From an uncultured Mucilaginibacter sp. (GTDB lineage Bacteria > Bacteroidota > Bacteroidia > Sphingobacteriales > Sphingobacteriaceae): 64,000 bases of DNA. The translations under genes and the position numbers were made by a program. Location: the NCBI RefSeq assembly GCF_913773635.1, contig NZ_CAJYGQ010000001.1, positions 186,001-250,000 of the forward strand, in the 5' to 3' direction. Each line of letters opens with the position of its first letter. Position 1 is the stretch's first letter. Positions 37,814 through 47,867 of the stretch are shown piece after piece. Under the pieces are notes generated by a model, which was given only the letters and a program-made list of their open reading frames with translations, was not told the origin of the DNA and made no database searches.

Positions 37814-40549
37814 CTAGTTTGAAACAGGTGTAACAGACTCAATTGAGTTAAGTGCCGAGCTCACTAATACCAGTTTGGTTTTATTGGCCGATTCGGGAAT
37901 TTCAATAGTTACTGATTTCTCTTCTCCTGGTAACAGTGAAAAGAAATTGTCGGAGTAATATACAGGCGCGTAGGTTTGGCCGTTTACTCCCCGCAACTGT
38001 AACTGGGTAAAAAATGCCAGGTTTTCAGATGGATTTTTTACCACTACCTTAGCTAATTGTTTACCTGCAGTTGCCTGCTTTTTTGCCGATATACTCAAAC
38101 TGGCTTTAGGTAATTGATTAATATCCTTAAATCCCGATACTGCAGGCCCGGTCAAAGTCCATGCGCCTTTATAAGTATCTTTCGAGCGCCAATAAAAGGC
38201 ATCGTTTACCAGTTTGCCATCTGCGTTAAGCAACCTCAGTTTAACAAAGTGAATTTGACTGATACTTGGAGGGAAGCTGATGGTTATCGCATCTTTAACT
38301 ACTCCATCTTCAGGAATGTCTACTGTGGCAGACTTTGTCCATACAGGTTTACTGTTGAAATCGTAAACGGTTGCCTCTACGCGGTAACCCTTAAACGCTT
38401 TGCGGTAATCGTTGTAAACAGATACCGTATTTTTTAAATAATCAAATTGAGCATGTAACGGCGCAAGTCCGTTTTGCGAATAGTAAAGTGCTGCAGTTGG
38501 TTCCAAATACCAATCATACATTCTAGATGCAGTTTGAGGCAACGGACTGTTATGATACCAAAATAAAAACCCTGATGCCCAACGGTCGCCATAGTTAAAC
38601 TTATTATAGTTCCATACTTCCCATATGGCTCTGAAATTAAGCGCTCCAACAAGCTGCGCTTTTTGAGCATACTCTTTTATAGATGATGACCGGCCAAATT
38701 CATTTACCGCCTGATTGTATTTGCCGGTTACTCCATGAAACCCGTTTCCATCAAGATAGTTCCAAACCGAATCATTAATAGGCCATAAGTCTTTGGCGGG
38801 CATCATTTTTTGTAACGACGATAGAACCGGCGTTGATAATGTACCATATTCCGGATTAAAGCCATCAACACGGCTTCCCCGGGGCGATGCCGTGTTTTCG
38901 AAGTACTGCATCGGGTTTTCGTATTTATACGGGCTGCCATCGTGTACACCACAGCATTCAGATTGTTCCTGGTAGCCGCGTGTAGGGTCTAGCTGATTAA
39001 TTAGAATGCCAGTACCCGGAACCTCTTTACCTTCATTGGCATCAACGTAATAAGCCAGCGAGGCATGGTTGCGAATACGCTTAACAGTGCTCACCACGTT
39101 TTTAAAATAAAGTGCCGTATCTGTCGGTAACTTAGTGTCGGCAGTTACCCAAAATTCGGTCCACACCAAAATTCCGTATTCATCACACAACTGATAGAAG
39201 TAGTCTGATTCGGCTATCCCTCCACCCCAAAGGCGTAAGAAATTAAGGCCGGATTGCCTAGTGTATCGCAGTTCGGCTTTTGTCCTTGCTTCGCTGTTTT
39301 TCAGCATCGCTTCCGGAATCCAGTTAGTTCCCCTTATAAATATGGGAACTCCGTTAACCAGAAACCGCCGGGATTTGTCGGGCGTATTTTGATCTGAAGT
39401 TATTTCACGGATGCCGAATTTGGCATCAAGCGAATGCGTTACTACGTTTTTTGATGTAACAAATTTTAATGACAGCGTGTAAAGTGCTTGGTTTCCCTTG
39501 TTAATTGGCCACCAAAGCTTAGGGCGGCTAATATTTAACGCAGCGTATTCGGCAGGTGAAAAAGTTACCGTCTTGGTTTCATGAGGCAATAAGGTGAGGC
39601 TTTTTTTAAATGTCTTTCTGGTTTCGTTTATTGTGCCTAAAATGTAACCGGTTTGTTTAGTGTCAGATGCATTTTTTACCTCCACACTTACCGTTTCTTT
39701 GGCGGTTGTGGTATCGGGCAGTGGGAGCTTGGTTTTTATAAAAGCGTTTTCTAAAGTTACATCACCGGTAGCAAAAAGTTCAACATCTCGCCAAATGCCG
39801 GTATTGCGGTCGCGAATGCCGTCGTGAGTGGTAAAATCCCAGCCTACACTCATTAGCATGGTTACATCTTTACCAATTTCACCATCGCCTCCGTTATGAT
39901 TTTCACCCACGGCACCAGTTTTGGTTTTGCCCGGTTTAAAGGTAGAACCCGGATGGTCAACAGGTTCAATATTCACTGCGAGAACATTGTTGCCACTTAA
40001 ATTTACAATTTTACTGATGTCAAAACTTTCACTGTTAAACATGCCTTTCATCTGCCCTAAACGCCTACCGTTAAGCCAAATGGTGCTATGGTAATTAATG
40101 CCGTGAAACTTTAACCACAGCCGCTTTCCTTTAAAAGATGCGGGAACTTTAAAACCTGTACGGAACCAATAGTGGTAAAACTCTCTTCCCGCATCGCTGA
40201 TGTCCGGTATCAGTTTACGTGTTTTGCGGTTGTTATCGCTATAATAAGGCTCGGGGTAAACCTTATTGGCAACAAGGCTTGTTAATACAGTTCCAGGCAC
40301 TATTGCAGCTTTCCAATTTGTTGCATGGTATGCTGATGTTGAAATGATGTTTCCGTCAGTGCCTGCCTCTGAGGCTTTAATCATTTGCCAGTTGTAAGCG
40401 CCCTGATGGTTTTTTAGAGAGCGCAGAAAAACTGAATTTACGGATGATGGTGATGCCAAAGAGGCGTTTTTGTTTTGAGCCGAAGTTATATTACAAAACG
40501 CAATACCGGCCAGCATTAATAGGAAAAATATTCTCATTAGGTTTAACAA
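37814..40549 (-). CDS. Secreted GH2-family glycosidase (beta-mannosidase / exo-glucosaminidase-like)
   Basis: 911 residues on the minus strand with a signal peptide (LLMLAGIAFCNITSA). Order: GH2 sugar-binding jelly roll (about 115-260, WLKFHGINYHSTIWLNGRRLG), Ig-like domain (about 265-385), TIM barrel (about 395-720, VPIFIRGTNWIP, LNFLRLWGGGIAESDYFY) and C-terminal beta domains. The candidate acid/base is Asn505-Glu506 (YVDANEGK), where most GH2 proteins read GNE, and the nucleophile candidate is Glu567 in GFNPEYG. The RGTNWIPEAM and LWGGGIAE signatures point to the mannosidase/exo-beta-glucosaminidase branch rather than LacZ. With GH130 it suggests stepwise removal of mannose- or hexosamine-type sugars. 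Confidence 0.87.
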   Translation of the reverse strand: MLNLMRIFFLLMLAGIAFCNITSAQNKNASLASPSSVNSVFLRSLKNHQGAYNWQMIKASEAGTDGNIISTSAYHATNWKAAIVPGTVLTSLVANKVYPEPYYSDNNRKTRKLIPDISDAGREFYHYWFRTGFKVPASFKGKRLWLKFHGINYHSTIWLNGRRLGQMKGMFNSESFDISKIVNLSGNNVLAVNIEPVDHPGSTFKPGKTKTGAVGENHNGGDGEIGKDVTMLMSVGWDFTTHDGIRDRNTGIWRDVELFATGDVTLENAFIKTKLPLPDTTTAKETVSVEVKNASDTKQTGYILGTINETRKTFKKSLTLLPHETKTVTFSPAEYAALNISRPKLWWPINKGNQALYTLSLKFVTSKNVVTHSLDAKFGIREITSDQNTPDKSRRFLVNGVPIFIRGTNWIPEAMLKNSEARTKAELRYTRQSGLNFLRLWGGGIAESDYFYQLCDEYGILVWTEFWVTADTKLPTDTALYFKNVVSTVKRIRNHASLAYYVDANEGKEVPGTGILINQLDPTRGYQEQSECCGVHDGSPYKYENPMQYFENTASPRGSRVDGFNPEYGTLSTPVLSSLQKMMPAKDLWPINDSVWNYLDGNGFHGVTGKYNQAVNEFGRSSSIKEYAQKAQLVGALNFRAIWEVWNYNKFNYGDRWASGFLFWYHNSPLPQTASRMYDWYLEPTAALYYSQNGLAPLHAQFDYLKNTVSVYNDYRKAFKGYRVEATVYDFNSKPVWTKSATVDIPEDGVVKDAITISFPPSISQIHFVKLRLLNADGKLVNDAFYWRSKDTYKGAWTLTGPAVSGFKDINQLPKASLSISAKKQATAGKQLAKVVVKNPSENLAFFTQLQLRGVNGQTYAPVYYSDNFFSLLPGEEKSVTIEIPESANKTKLVLVSSALNSIESVTPVSN

Positions 40550-40672
40550 TTGGCTTATATACTCCTAGAGTGCAACTGTTAGCCTGAACGCACATATGTT
40601 ACGATAATAAAAATGAATACAATACGCAAATTGCACTTGCCGGCGCTTTCAGGGTGCAACAAAAAAGCATAT

Positions 40673-41260
40673 TTACTGTAAAAGGAAGGTTGCCAAAATA
40701 CTCAGCGCAATATTTTTAGAGTTTTGTTGAACAAACCTTTGAGCAATAGATATTTGGTTTTCAACAGTTCTTTTAGAAATAGAAAGCTTTTCAGCTATTT
40801 CAGTATTGGTAAGGTTGCCCAGCCGACTTAATAAAAAGATTTCACGGCAACGGGCAGGCAGGGCTGATAAGAGGGCCTCAATCTCGCTTTGCAAATTCAG
40901 GTACCTGATTTTTTCTTCCCCTGTATTAACTGATACATTTACCGGTGATAGGTTTTCGTGATCGGCCACGTATGCAAGTTTAAGTGCTTTTTTGGCTTTA
41001 AGTACCTTGTAAACATGGTAGCGTGCGCTAGTTGTAAGATAGCTTTTAAAAGTGCCTATATCCAATACGTGCTTTTTTTGCCATATATTAAGGAAGGTGT
41101 CATTTGCAATTTCCATTGCTATTTCTTTATCCCGAAGGTAGGAAAATGCGGTTGTATAAACAGCCTCCCAGTACCGTTTTACCAGAATTTCGAACGCAGG
41201 AATACTTTCAGATTTTATGGCTCGCCACAAATCATCATCAGGGGAATTTTTATCAAGCAT
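40673..41260 (-). CDS. ECF (FecI-like) sigma factor, divergent from its FecR
   Basis: 195 residues on the minus strand. Region 2 (AFEILVKRYWEAVYTTAFSYLRDKEIAMEIANDTFLNIWQKK) and region 4 (LPARCREIFLLSRLGNLTNTEIAEKLSISKRTVENQI) are intact. It belongs to the same PUL-associated family as the sigma factor at 9716. The FecR gene at 41503 is divergently transcribed, with 242 bases between the start codons. A cognate relation to that FecR and the STN-type SusC at 42802 is inferred from proximity. Confidence 0.93.
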   Translation of the reverse strand: MLDKNSPDDDLWRAIKSESIPAFEILVKRYWEAVYTTAFSYLRDKEIAMEIANDTFLNIWQKKHVLDIGTFKSYLTTSARYHVYKVLKAKKALKLAYVADHENLSPVNVSVNTGEEKIRYLNLQSEIEALLSALPARCREIFLLSRLGNLTNTEIAEKLSISKRTVENQISIAQRFVQQNSKNIALSILATFLLQ

Positions 41261-41502
41261 ATAATTGGTTTCATAAAATTAGAATTTTTATTGCTATATA
41301 AAAACTTCTAACAGCTCAAAATTTGCTGAGTAACTTATTTGCGAGGATAAAAGATAGTTAATATGTAGGTTTCAAACAATCATTTGTGCTTGTAAAAAAA
41401 AACTTTTTTTATTGTATGCGTTGAGGCCGGTAAAAAGTCTCTATGTTGATAGAACCAGTTATAGTTGAGCTTAGCCAATTATTGTCGTAACCGACTATTT
41501 TA

Positions 41503-42660
41503 ATGACTAATGATGAATTTTTAGCACTTTATGAAAAGTGCCAAACGGGGAAATGTACAGCTGAAGATATTCAACGGCTGGAACATTATAAAGATGAATT
41601 TGAACTTAAGGAGTTGCCATGGTTACCAGAGATGGGTGACCGGGACGAGGTGAGAACTGAACTTTTGAATACCCTTCGCTCAAGGATAACACCTGATGAC
41701 ATAAGCCCTAGGAAATTTCCGTTCAGATGGGTTATTGCTGCATCTTTACTCGTCTTTCTTTCGGTTGGCCTTGTTGTGCTATTTAACAAAGAACAGAAGC
41801 AGGTTACCGTGGCCGATCATTTTGCCCAGAAGACGGCTGTTAAAACTGCTATTACACCGGGAAGTAATAAGGCTATACTCATACTAGCCAATGGCAACAT
41901 GGTTGATTTAGATGGTTCTGACAAAGGGTTGGTGTCAAAGCAAGGCGCGGCAGAAGTCAGGAAACTGTCTAAAGGAAAATTAGTATACAATGCCGAACCA
42001 AAAGCCAAAAACGGAAGCCAGGTTGCATACAATACGATAGCTACCCCACGTGGAGGACAATACCAACTCACTTTGGCAGACGGTACAATGGTTTGGCTTA
42101 ATGCAGCATCGTCTTTAAAATTCCCAACCACTTTTAGCGGCAAGGAACGATTGGTTGAGTTAACCGGGGAAGCTTATTTTGAAGTAGCCAAAAATAAGAG
42201 CATGCCATTTAAAGTAGTGGCTAATGGAGTTAACGTAAATGTTTTAGGTACACATTTTAATGTAATGGCCTATCAGGATGAAAGTGTTGTTAAAACCACT
42301 CTTTTAGAGGGATCTGTAAGGCTTGAAAAAGACGAAATCACAGCTATGCTCATTCCGGGCGAACAGGGGCTGATTAAGCAGGGGGGGAATGCCTTTAAAG
42401 TCCGCGAGGTTAAGGTTGATGATATTGTAGCATGGAAAAACGGATTGTTCAGCTTTGAGAATGAAAATATACGAACCATTATGCGACAAGTGTCCAGATG
42501 GTATGATGTAGATATTGACTACGAAGGTCAGCTAAGTAAACAAAACTTTGGCGGTTCGGTATCCAGGTTTAAAGATATTTCCTACCTATTAAAAACCTTG
42601 GAATTAACCGGAACGGTTCATTTTAAAGTTAATGGGAGGAGGATAACCGTTATGCCGTGA
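41503..42660 (+). CDS. FecR-family anti-sigma factor
   Basis: 385 residues. Cytoplasmic N-terminal part (MTNDEFLALYEKCQTGKCTAED), one transmembrane helix near residues 75-92 (WVIAASLLVFLSVGLVVLF), and a periplasmic FecR domain with GGQYQLTLADGTMVWLNAAS and TGEAYFEVAKNKSMPF. The C-terminal STN-interaction domain reads WKNGLFSFENENIRTIMRQVSRWYDVDIDY. It transmits the occupancy of the SusC at 42802 to the ECF sigma factor at 40673. The adjacent SusC carries an STN domain, consistent with this. Confidence 0.95.
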   Translation: MTNDEFLALYEKCQTGKCTAEDIQRLEHYKDEFELKELPWLPEMGDRDEVRTELLNTLRSRITPDDISPRKFPFRWVIAASLLVFLSVGLVVLFNKEQKQVTVADHFAQKTAVKTAITPGSNKAILILANGNMVDLDGSDKGLVSKQGAAEVRKLSKGKLVYNAEPKAKNGSQVAYNTIATPRGGQYQLTLADGTMVWLNAASSLKFPTTFSGKERLVELTGEAYFEVAKNKSMPFKVVANGVNVNVLGTHFNVMAYQDESVVKTTLLEGSVRLEKDEITAMLIPGEQGLIKQGGNAFKVREVKVDDIVAWKNGLFSFENENIRTIMRQVSRWYDVDIDYEGQLSKQNFGGSVSRFKDISYLLKTLELTGTVHFKVNGRRITVMP

Positions 42661-42678
42661 CTTCTACAATAAATAGCC

Positions 42679-42760
42679 AATTGGATTTGTAAAATGAACG
42701 ATAACCAGGAGCGTTGGAGCGCCCCCGGTAATCTGCCGTTAGGCCATAAGCAATCCAATT
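42679..42760 (+). other. Structured leader between FecR and SusC
   Basis: AATTGGATT (42679-42687) and AATCCAATT (42752-42760) are exact reverse complements and enclose a GC-rich stretch (42705-42728) able to form an inner hairpin. The position matches the double hairpin at 11811-11862 in the other FecR-SusC gap, although the sequences differ. No T-run follows. Confidence 0.4.
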
Positions 42761-42801
42761 AATCGTAGCAACAATCAATTATAAATTAACTCATTAACCA
42801 A

Positions 42802-45800
42802 ATGTATAAATTTTCCCATGCATTTTCATGCAGGAAACTTTCCTGTGTACCTTATAAAATCAGTCGAATAGTGAAACTTGTGGTTATTCTTATTGTAGCC
42901 TGCTTTATGCAGGTAAGCGCGGCAACATTTGCACAGATGGTCAGCATTTCAGTCAAGAATACTCCTCTTAACAAAGTGTTTGACAAACTAAAGCAGCAAA
43001 CCGGGTACAATTTTGTTTATAACTCTGATATGCTCAGCGAGGCAAAGCCGGTTACGCTATATGTAAAAGAGGTTGAGCTTAAAGATGCACTCAATGAAAT
43101 ATTTGCTAATGAGCCGCTCACTTATGTAATTTATCAGAAAACAGTAGTTGTTCAAAAAAAGAATATTGTAGCTGTACCCAATGTTATAACGGTAACAGGC
43201 ACGGTTAAAGATACCAAGGGCCAGCCATTACCCGGTATAACCGTGAGCATAAAAGGAGCTAACGGTGGTACTATTACCAGCCCGAACGGAACTTATTCAC
43301 TTAAACTACCGGATGGTAATCAAACCCTTGTGTTTACGGCAATTGGATATGAATTGCTTGAAGTGCCGGTAAACAACCAAACCAAAATTGACGTAACGCT
43401 TAAAGAAAAAGTATCTGCCATGAACGAAGTGGTTGTGGTTGGTTATGGTTCGCAAAAAAAGGCTGATGTAACCGGTTCCATAGCTTCGGTAAATGAAGAA
43501 GCATTGAAGAGTGTGCCGGTAAGCAACCTGGTAAGTGCGTTGCAAGGCCAGGCTCCCGGCCTGGATATTCAAAAAAGCGGTGGTAACAGTCATCCGGGTT
43601 CAACACCTTCTATTGCCATACGCGGGCAACGTTCCTTACAGGGAGGTGCAACCAACGATGTGCTTTACGTTGTTGATGGCATTCCTTACAACGGAACTTA
43701 CATTAATGACCTTAACCAGGATGATGTAGTATCTGTTCAAATACTAAAAGATGCTTCGGCAACGGCAATTTACGGATCAAGGGGCGCCAATGGTGTTATC
43801 TTAATTTCAACGAGGCGTGGTAAAACCGGCGCACCGGTTATCTCCTACAGCGGCTACGCCGGGGTAATGAAACCTTTGGGTTATTACGATGTAATGCAAC
43901 CACAGGAGTATGAGGTATATAAAAAATGGGGAAGTTATAATGCAAATAACCCCAATGTTATAAACGCGCCTAACCCATATAGCGGAATTGACGATCCGCG
44001 GTTTTATACCGATGGCATTACCTTTTTGCCGGCTGAGCTTGCCGGCAGGCAAAACGGAACCAATACCAACTGGCAAAAGTTAATCTTTAAAAACGGTTTA
44101 CGAACCAATCACCAGTTAGGTGTTTCGGGTGGTACCGAACAAACCAAGTATGCAATTTCTGCAGGTTATTTTAATGAAACCGGTGTATTTCCCGGGCTTT
44201 CTTTTCAGCGCTATAGCTTTAAAATAAGTGTAGACCAGCAATTGGGCAAAATTTTCAAAGTTGGAGTAAGCTCTCTTAATTCGGTGAGCAGAACCAACGG
44301 CGAAGGAATTAACCCGGTTTCTCAGGCGTTACAATCAAGCCCGTTAACCGTTCCGTATGATGCTGCAGGTAACTTAATCCCCTTTCCTGGTGGTGGATCA
44401 CTAATATATAATCCGTTGGCTAACCTGGTTCCGGGGGCAGTGGTACAAAACCGTACCCGTTACAATACGTTTACCACCGCTTACGCAGAAGCGCAATTTA
44501 CGCCGCATTTAAAGTACCGGTTTAATGGTGGTGTTGAGTTAACGCCGGAAACCTATGGCGACTTCTTCGGGAGCGCAACCTTCCAGAATTTAAGCGGACC
44601 GTCGACAGCCAGAAACACCAATTATGATTACCGGAACTTTACATTGGAAAATCTTATTGTTTACGAAAATACTTTCGCTAAAAACCATCATGTTACAGGT
44701 ACAGGGCTGTTTAGTTACCAGCAGGATAACAAGTATTCTACAACCTTAACTTACAATAACATACTGGCCGATTATGTGCAGTACTACAACCCCGAGCTAG
44801 GCGCTAATTTTAAAGGAACCGGAAGTTATTCCAAGTTTTCAATAGTGTCATTTATGGGGCGCGTTAATTACGATTATAAAAGTAAATACCTGCTTACAGT
44901 TACTATGCGCTCTGACGGATCTTCTACGCTTGCTCCCGGAAATAAGTATCATTTATTCCCGAGTGCCGCCGTTGGCTGGAACATTTCTGAAGAAAACTTC
45001 ATGAAAAGTATCAACGCCGTATCCAGTTTAAAACTTCGCCTCGGTTATGGTTCTGTAGGTAATGCAGCTGTTAGCCCTTACCAAACACTTGGAGGCCTTA
45101 CCATATTCAATTATAACTATGGCACAACTAATGTAACGGGTACTTATCCTAACAGCGTGCCTAATCCGCAACTTGGCTGGGAGTACACCTCTACGTTAAA
45201 TATTGGATTAGATTTTGGCTTGTTTAAAGACCGTATAACCGGTACGGTTGATGTTTATCATCAAAAAACCAATGATCTCATACTTCCTCAAAATTTGCCA
45301 ATTACTACCGGCTATACCTCGCAGTTTTTGGCCAACGTTGGAAAAACCGAGAACAAAGGTTTGGAGATAACTATAAGCTCAGTTAACGTTAAGGCAAAAA
45401 CCCGGAAAGATTTTGGCTGGACCAGCAACGTCAATGTATCATTTAACCGTAACAAAATAACCGCTTTGCAAAATGGTGTTACGCAAGACGTTGGTAGTAA
45501 CAGGTTTGTGGGCTCGCCAATCAACGCTTTGTATAACTATCAACAAGTGGGCATATGGCAAAACACTAAAGCCGATTCGGCCGAAGCCAAACGACTTAAC
45601 CTGACGATGACAGGGGCCGGCTCAGTTATAGGTACCATCAGAGTAGCAGACTTAAATGGTGATGGCGTCATCAATTCTAACGACCGTGCCGTTATAGGTA
45701 GCAGGCAGCCCAAATTCTTTGGCGGTTTTACCAACCGCTTCAGTTACCGCGGCATTGATCTGGCCGTGGTTGCATCATACCGGGTAGGGGGAACGCAAAT

Positions 45801-46197
45801 AGCCACATGGTTGCAGCCAAGCAGTAACGTAAACGTATTAAACGGAAAGGCAAACAACCTTAATGTTAACTACTGGACTCCATATAACAATGCCAACAAA
45901 TATCCAAAACCCAATTTCAACGTTGGGTCGCCTGCCTTTGGTGATTTGTTAGGTTACTATAACGCATCCTATTTGAAAATCCGGACAATTAGCCTGGGTT
46001 ATACGTTCCCTTCGGCAATAGCAACAAAAATCAAGGCAAAGTCTTTAAGGCTTCATGCTTCTTTAAACGATGCCATTATTTTATTCTCTCCGTTGCATAA
46101 CCAGTTCAATGGAGCTGACCCTGAATCGGCAGGGACACTGGGCGTTGATACGCCGCCGGTTAAATCATTATTGTTCGGTTTAAATGTTTCCTTTTAA
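42802..46197 (+). CDS. SusC/RagA-type TonB-dependent transporter with STN domain
   Basis: 1131 residues. Signal region (LVVILIVACFMQVSAATFAQ), STN domain at about 48-118 (NKVFDKLKQQTGYNFVYNSDML), CarboxypepD_reg domain (VTGTVKDTKGQPLPGITVSIKGA), TonB box and plug (NEVVVVGYGSQKK, VLYVVDGIPYNGTY, ILKDASATAIYGSRGANGV) and barrel ending GLNVSF. The STN domain fits with regulation by the FecR and ECF sigma factor just upstream. The cargo is unknown; no glycosidase is encoded in the direct vicinity apart from the divergent GH2/GH130 pair. Confidence 0.96.
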   Translation: MYKFSHAFSCRKLSCVPYKISRIVKLVVILIVACFMQVSAATFAQMVSISVKNTPLNKVFDKLKQQTGYNFVYNSDMLSEAKPVTLYVKEVELKDALNEIFANEPLTYVIYQKTVVVQKKNIVAVPNVITVTGTVKDTKGQPLPGITVSIKGANGGTITSPNGTYSLKLPDGNQTLVFTAIGYELLEVPVNNQTKIDVTLKEKVSAMNEVVVVGYGSQKKADVTGSIASVNEEALKSVPVSNLVSALQGQAPGLDIQKSGGNSHPGSTPSIAIRGQRSLQGGATNDVLYVVDGIPYNGTYINDLNQDDVVSVQILKDASATAIYGSRGANGVILISTRRGKTGAPVISYSGYAGVMKPLGYYDVMQPQEYEVYKKWGSYNANNPNVINAPNPYSGIDDPRFYTDGITFLPAELAGRQNGTNTNWQKLIFKNGLRTNHQLGVSGGTEQTKYAISAGYFNETGVFPGLSFQRYSFKISVDQQLGKIFKVGVSSLNSVSRTNGEGINPVSQALQSSPLTVPYDAAGNLIPFPGGGSLIYNPLANLVPGAVVQNRTRYNTFTTAYAEAQFTPHLKYRFNGGVELTPETYGDFFGSATFQNLSGPSTARNTNYDYRNFTLENLIVYENTFAKNHHVTGTGLFSYQQDNKYSTTLTYNNILADYVQYYNPELGANFKGTGSYSKFSIVSFMGRVNYDYKSKYLLTVTMRSDGSSTLAPGNKYHLFPSAAVGWNISEENFMKSINAVSSLKLRLGYGSVGNAAVSPYQTLGGLTIFNYNYGTTNVTGTYPNSVPNPQLGWEYTSTLNIGLDFGLFKDRITGTVDVYHQKTNDLILPQNLPITTGYTSQFLANVGKTENKGLEITISSVNVKAKTRKDFGWTSNVNVSFNRNKITALQNGVTQDVGSNRFVGSPINALYNYQQVGIWQNTKADSAEAKRLNLTMTGAGSVIGTIRVADLNGDGVINSNDRAVIGSRQPKFFGGFTNRFSYRGIDLAVVASYRVGGTQIATWLQPSSNVNVLNGKANNLNVNYWTPYNNANKYPKPNFNVGSPAFGDLLGYYNASYLKIRTISLGYTFPSAIATKIKAKSLRLHASLNDAIILFSPLHNQFNGADPESAGTLGVDTPPVKSLLFGLNVSF

Positions 46198-46209
46198 TTG
46201 ATTATAAAA

Positions 46210-47859
46210 ATGAAATCATATTTATATCAAATCATCATACTGGCTTCAGTTGCCATTGTTACTTCGGGTTGCAGTAAGCAACTGATCGAAGAACCAAAAT
46301 CATCCCTTACTCCACAGTTTTTTAATACAGCTCAAGGTTTTCAATCCGGACTGGATGCTGCCTATGCTGGTAACCGTAATTTGTGGGGAACCGAAAACCT
46401 GATGACCATGACCGTTCCCGGAACCGATGAATTTAAATCCGGCGGAGGTGGCAATTCCAACTTTAATATCTACGCGAGTAGTTATGATGCCAGCAGCGGA
46501 TTTTTATCCGGCGTTTGGAATCCATGCTATACCTTCATCAATACCTGTAACGGCGTAATTGATAATGGCGCTACGGTAACCGGTCTTGACGCCAACACGG
46601 TTAAGCAAAAGGTTGCCGAAGCTAAATTCCTTCGTGCCAACTATTATTTTTTATTGGTGAGGTTTTTTGGGCCGGTAACGCTAAGTAAGAACTTTATTAG
46701 CGAACCCAGCACCAGCGCCAGTAGAGCACCCATTGCCGAGGTGTATGATTTTATCGTGCAGGATTTGAAGGATGCCATTGCCGGATTGCCGGCAAGCCCA
46801 ACTCAAACCGGTGTATTACCAGGTAAAGCAACAGCAGCAGCGGCATCGCACCTGTTGGCAAAAGTTTATCTTACCCGTGCTTACTCTTCGGCGAAGCAAC
46901 CAGATGATTTTCAAAACGCTTACAATACGGCAAAGGGAGTAATTGATAACGCAGGAACATGGAATATTGGTTTGCTGCCTGATTTTGCTTCGGTATACGC
47001 CGAAGGCAACGAAGCCAACAAAGAAGTGCTTTGGAGCGTTCAACACACACCCAATTTAACGTACAATGCTGTTAGCAACGAACTTAACTTTCATTACGTA
47101 ATGGGGTATGAAAATTTCCCGGGCCTGGTTAGGTCTATGGCATACGGCAGACCTTACGCAAGGGTGCAATTAACCAGTTGGTTAGGGAACGTTTGTTTTG
47201 CCGATAAAACAAACGATACCCGCTACTACAAAACATTCCAGTCTGTATGGTTATCCAACTCTGCCGACAAAATACCTAAGGTGAACGGCGTACCTAAATA
47301 CGCTTTAGGCGATACAGCCATTTACATGCCGGGTGTAGATGTTACCAATGCCAAAATCAATGCATCCCGGTATTTACTGGTGCCGCCACGTAATTATACG
47401 CTGCAATTGTTTCCTACCATGACCAAATATCAGGATACTAAAAGGGCCGGTATCAATGATCCGTCGGTAAGGCCAATTATTGTATACAGGCTGGCGGAAA
47501 CTTATTTAATTGCTGCCGAAGCTGCCTTAAATTTGAATGATAATTTTAACGCTGCAAAATATATTAACGTAGTGCGCCAGCGGGCCGCCTTTCCAACCGG
47601 CAATGCTGATGCGATGATTATAACACCGGCTCAGGTTACGCTCGACTATATTTTAGATGAACGTGCCCGTGAATTATGCGGAGAGCAAACCAGGTGGCTT
47701 GACCTGGTAAGGACAAATAAACTTGTAGAGCGCGTAAAACTTTACAACCCCGACGCTGCAAACAACATACAAGACAGGCATATTTTAAGGCCTATACCGC
47801 AAAGTCAGATAGATCGGATTATTACTGGACCTAAGTACCCTCAAAACCTTGGTTTTTAA
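46210..47859 (+). CDS. SusD/RagB-family lipoprotein
   Basis: Start is the ATG at 46210, 12 bases after the susC stop; an upstream TTG at 46198 is unlikely. 549 residues, lipoprotein signal ASVAIVTSGC. SusD helices include AKFLRANYYFLLVRFFGPV, and the C-terminal signature reads RLAETYLIAAEAALNLNDNFNAAKYINVVRQRAAFP with DERARELCGEQTRWLDLVRTNKL. Partner of the preceding SusC. A strong terminator follows directly, closing the regulated FecR-SusC-SusD unit. Confidence 0.96.
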   Translation: MKSYLYQIIILASVAIVTSGCSKQLIEEPKSSLTPQFFNTAQGFQSGLDAAYAGNRNLWGTENLMTMTVPGTDEFKSGGGGNSNFNIYASSYDASSGFLSGVWNPCYTFINTCNGVIDNGATVTGLDANTVKQKVAEAKFLRANYYFLLVRFFGPVTLSKNFISEPSTSASRAPIAEVYDFIVQDLKDAIAGLPASPTQTGVLPGKATAAAASHLLAKVYLTRAYSSAKQPDDFQNAYNTAKGVIDNAGTWNIGLLPDFASVYAEGNEANKEVLWSVQHTPNLTYNAVSNELNFHYVMGYENFPGLVRSMAYGRPYARVQLTSWLGNVCFADKTNDTRYYKTFQSVWLSNSADKIPKVNGVPKYALGDTAIYMPGVDVTNAKINASRYLLVPPRNYTLQLFPTMTKYQDTKRAGINDPSVRPIIVYRLAETYLIAAEAALNLNDNFNAAKYINVVRQRAAFPTGNADAMIITPAQVTLDYILDERARELCGEQTRWLDLVRTNKLVERVKLYNPDAANNIQDRHILRPIPQSQIDRIITGPKYPQNLGF

Positions 47860-47867
47860 TGTGCGCC

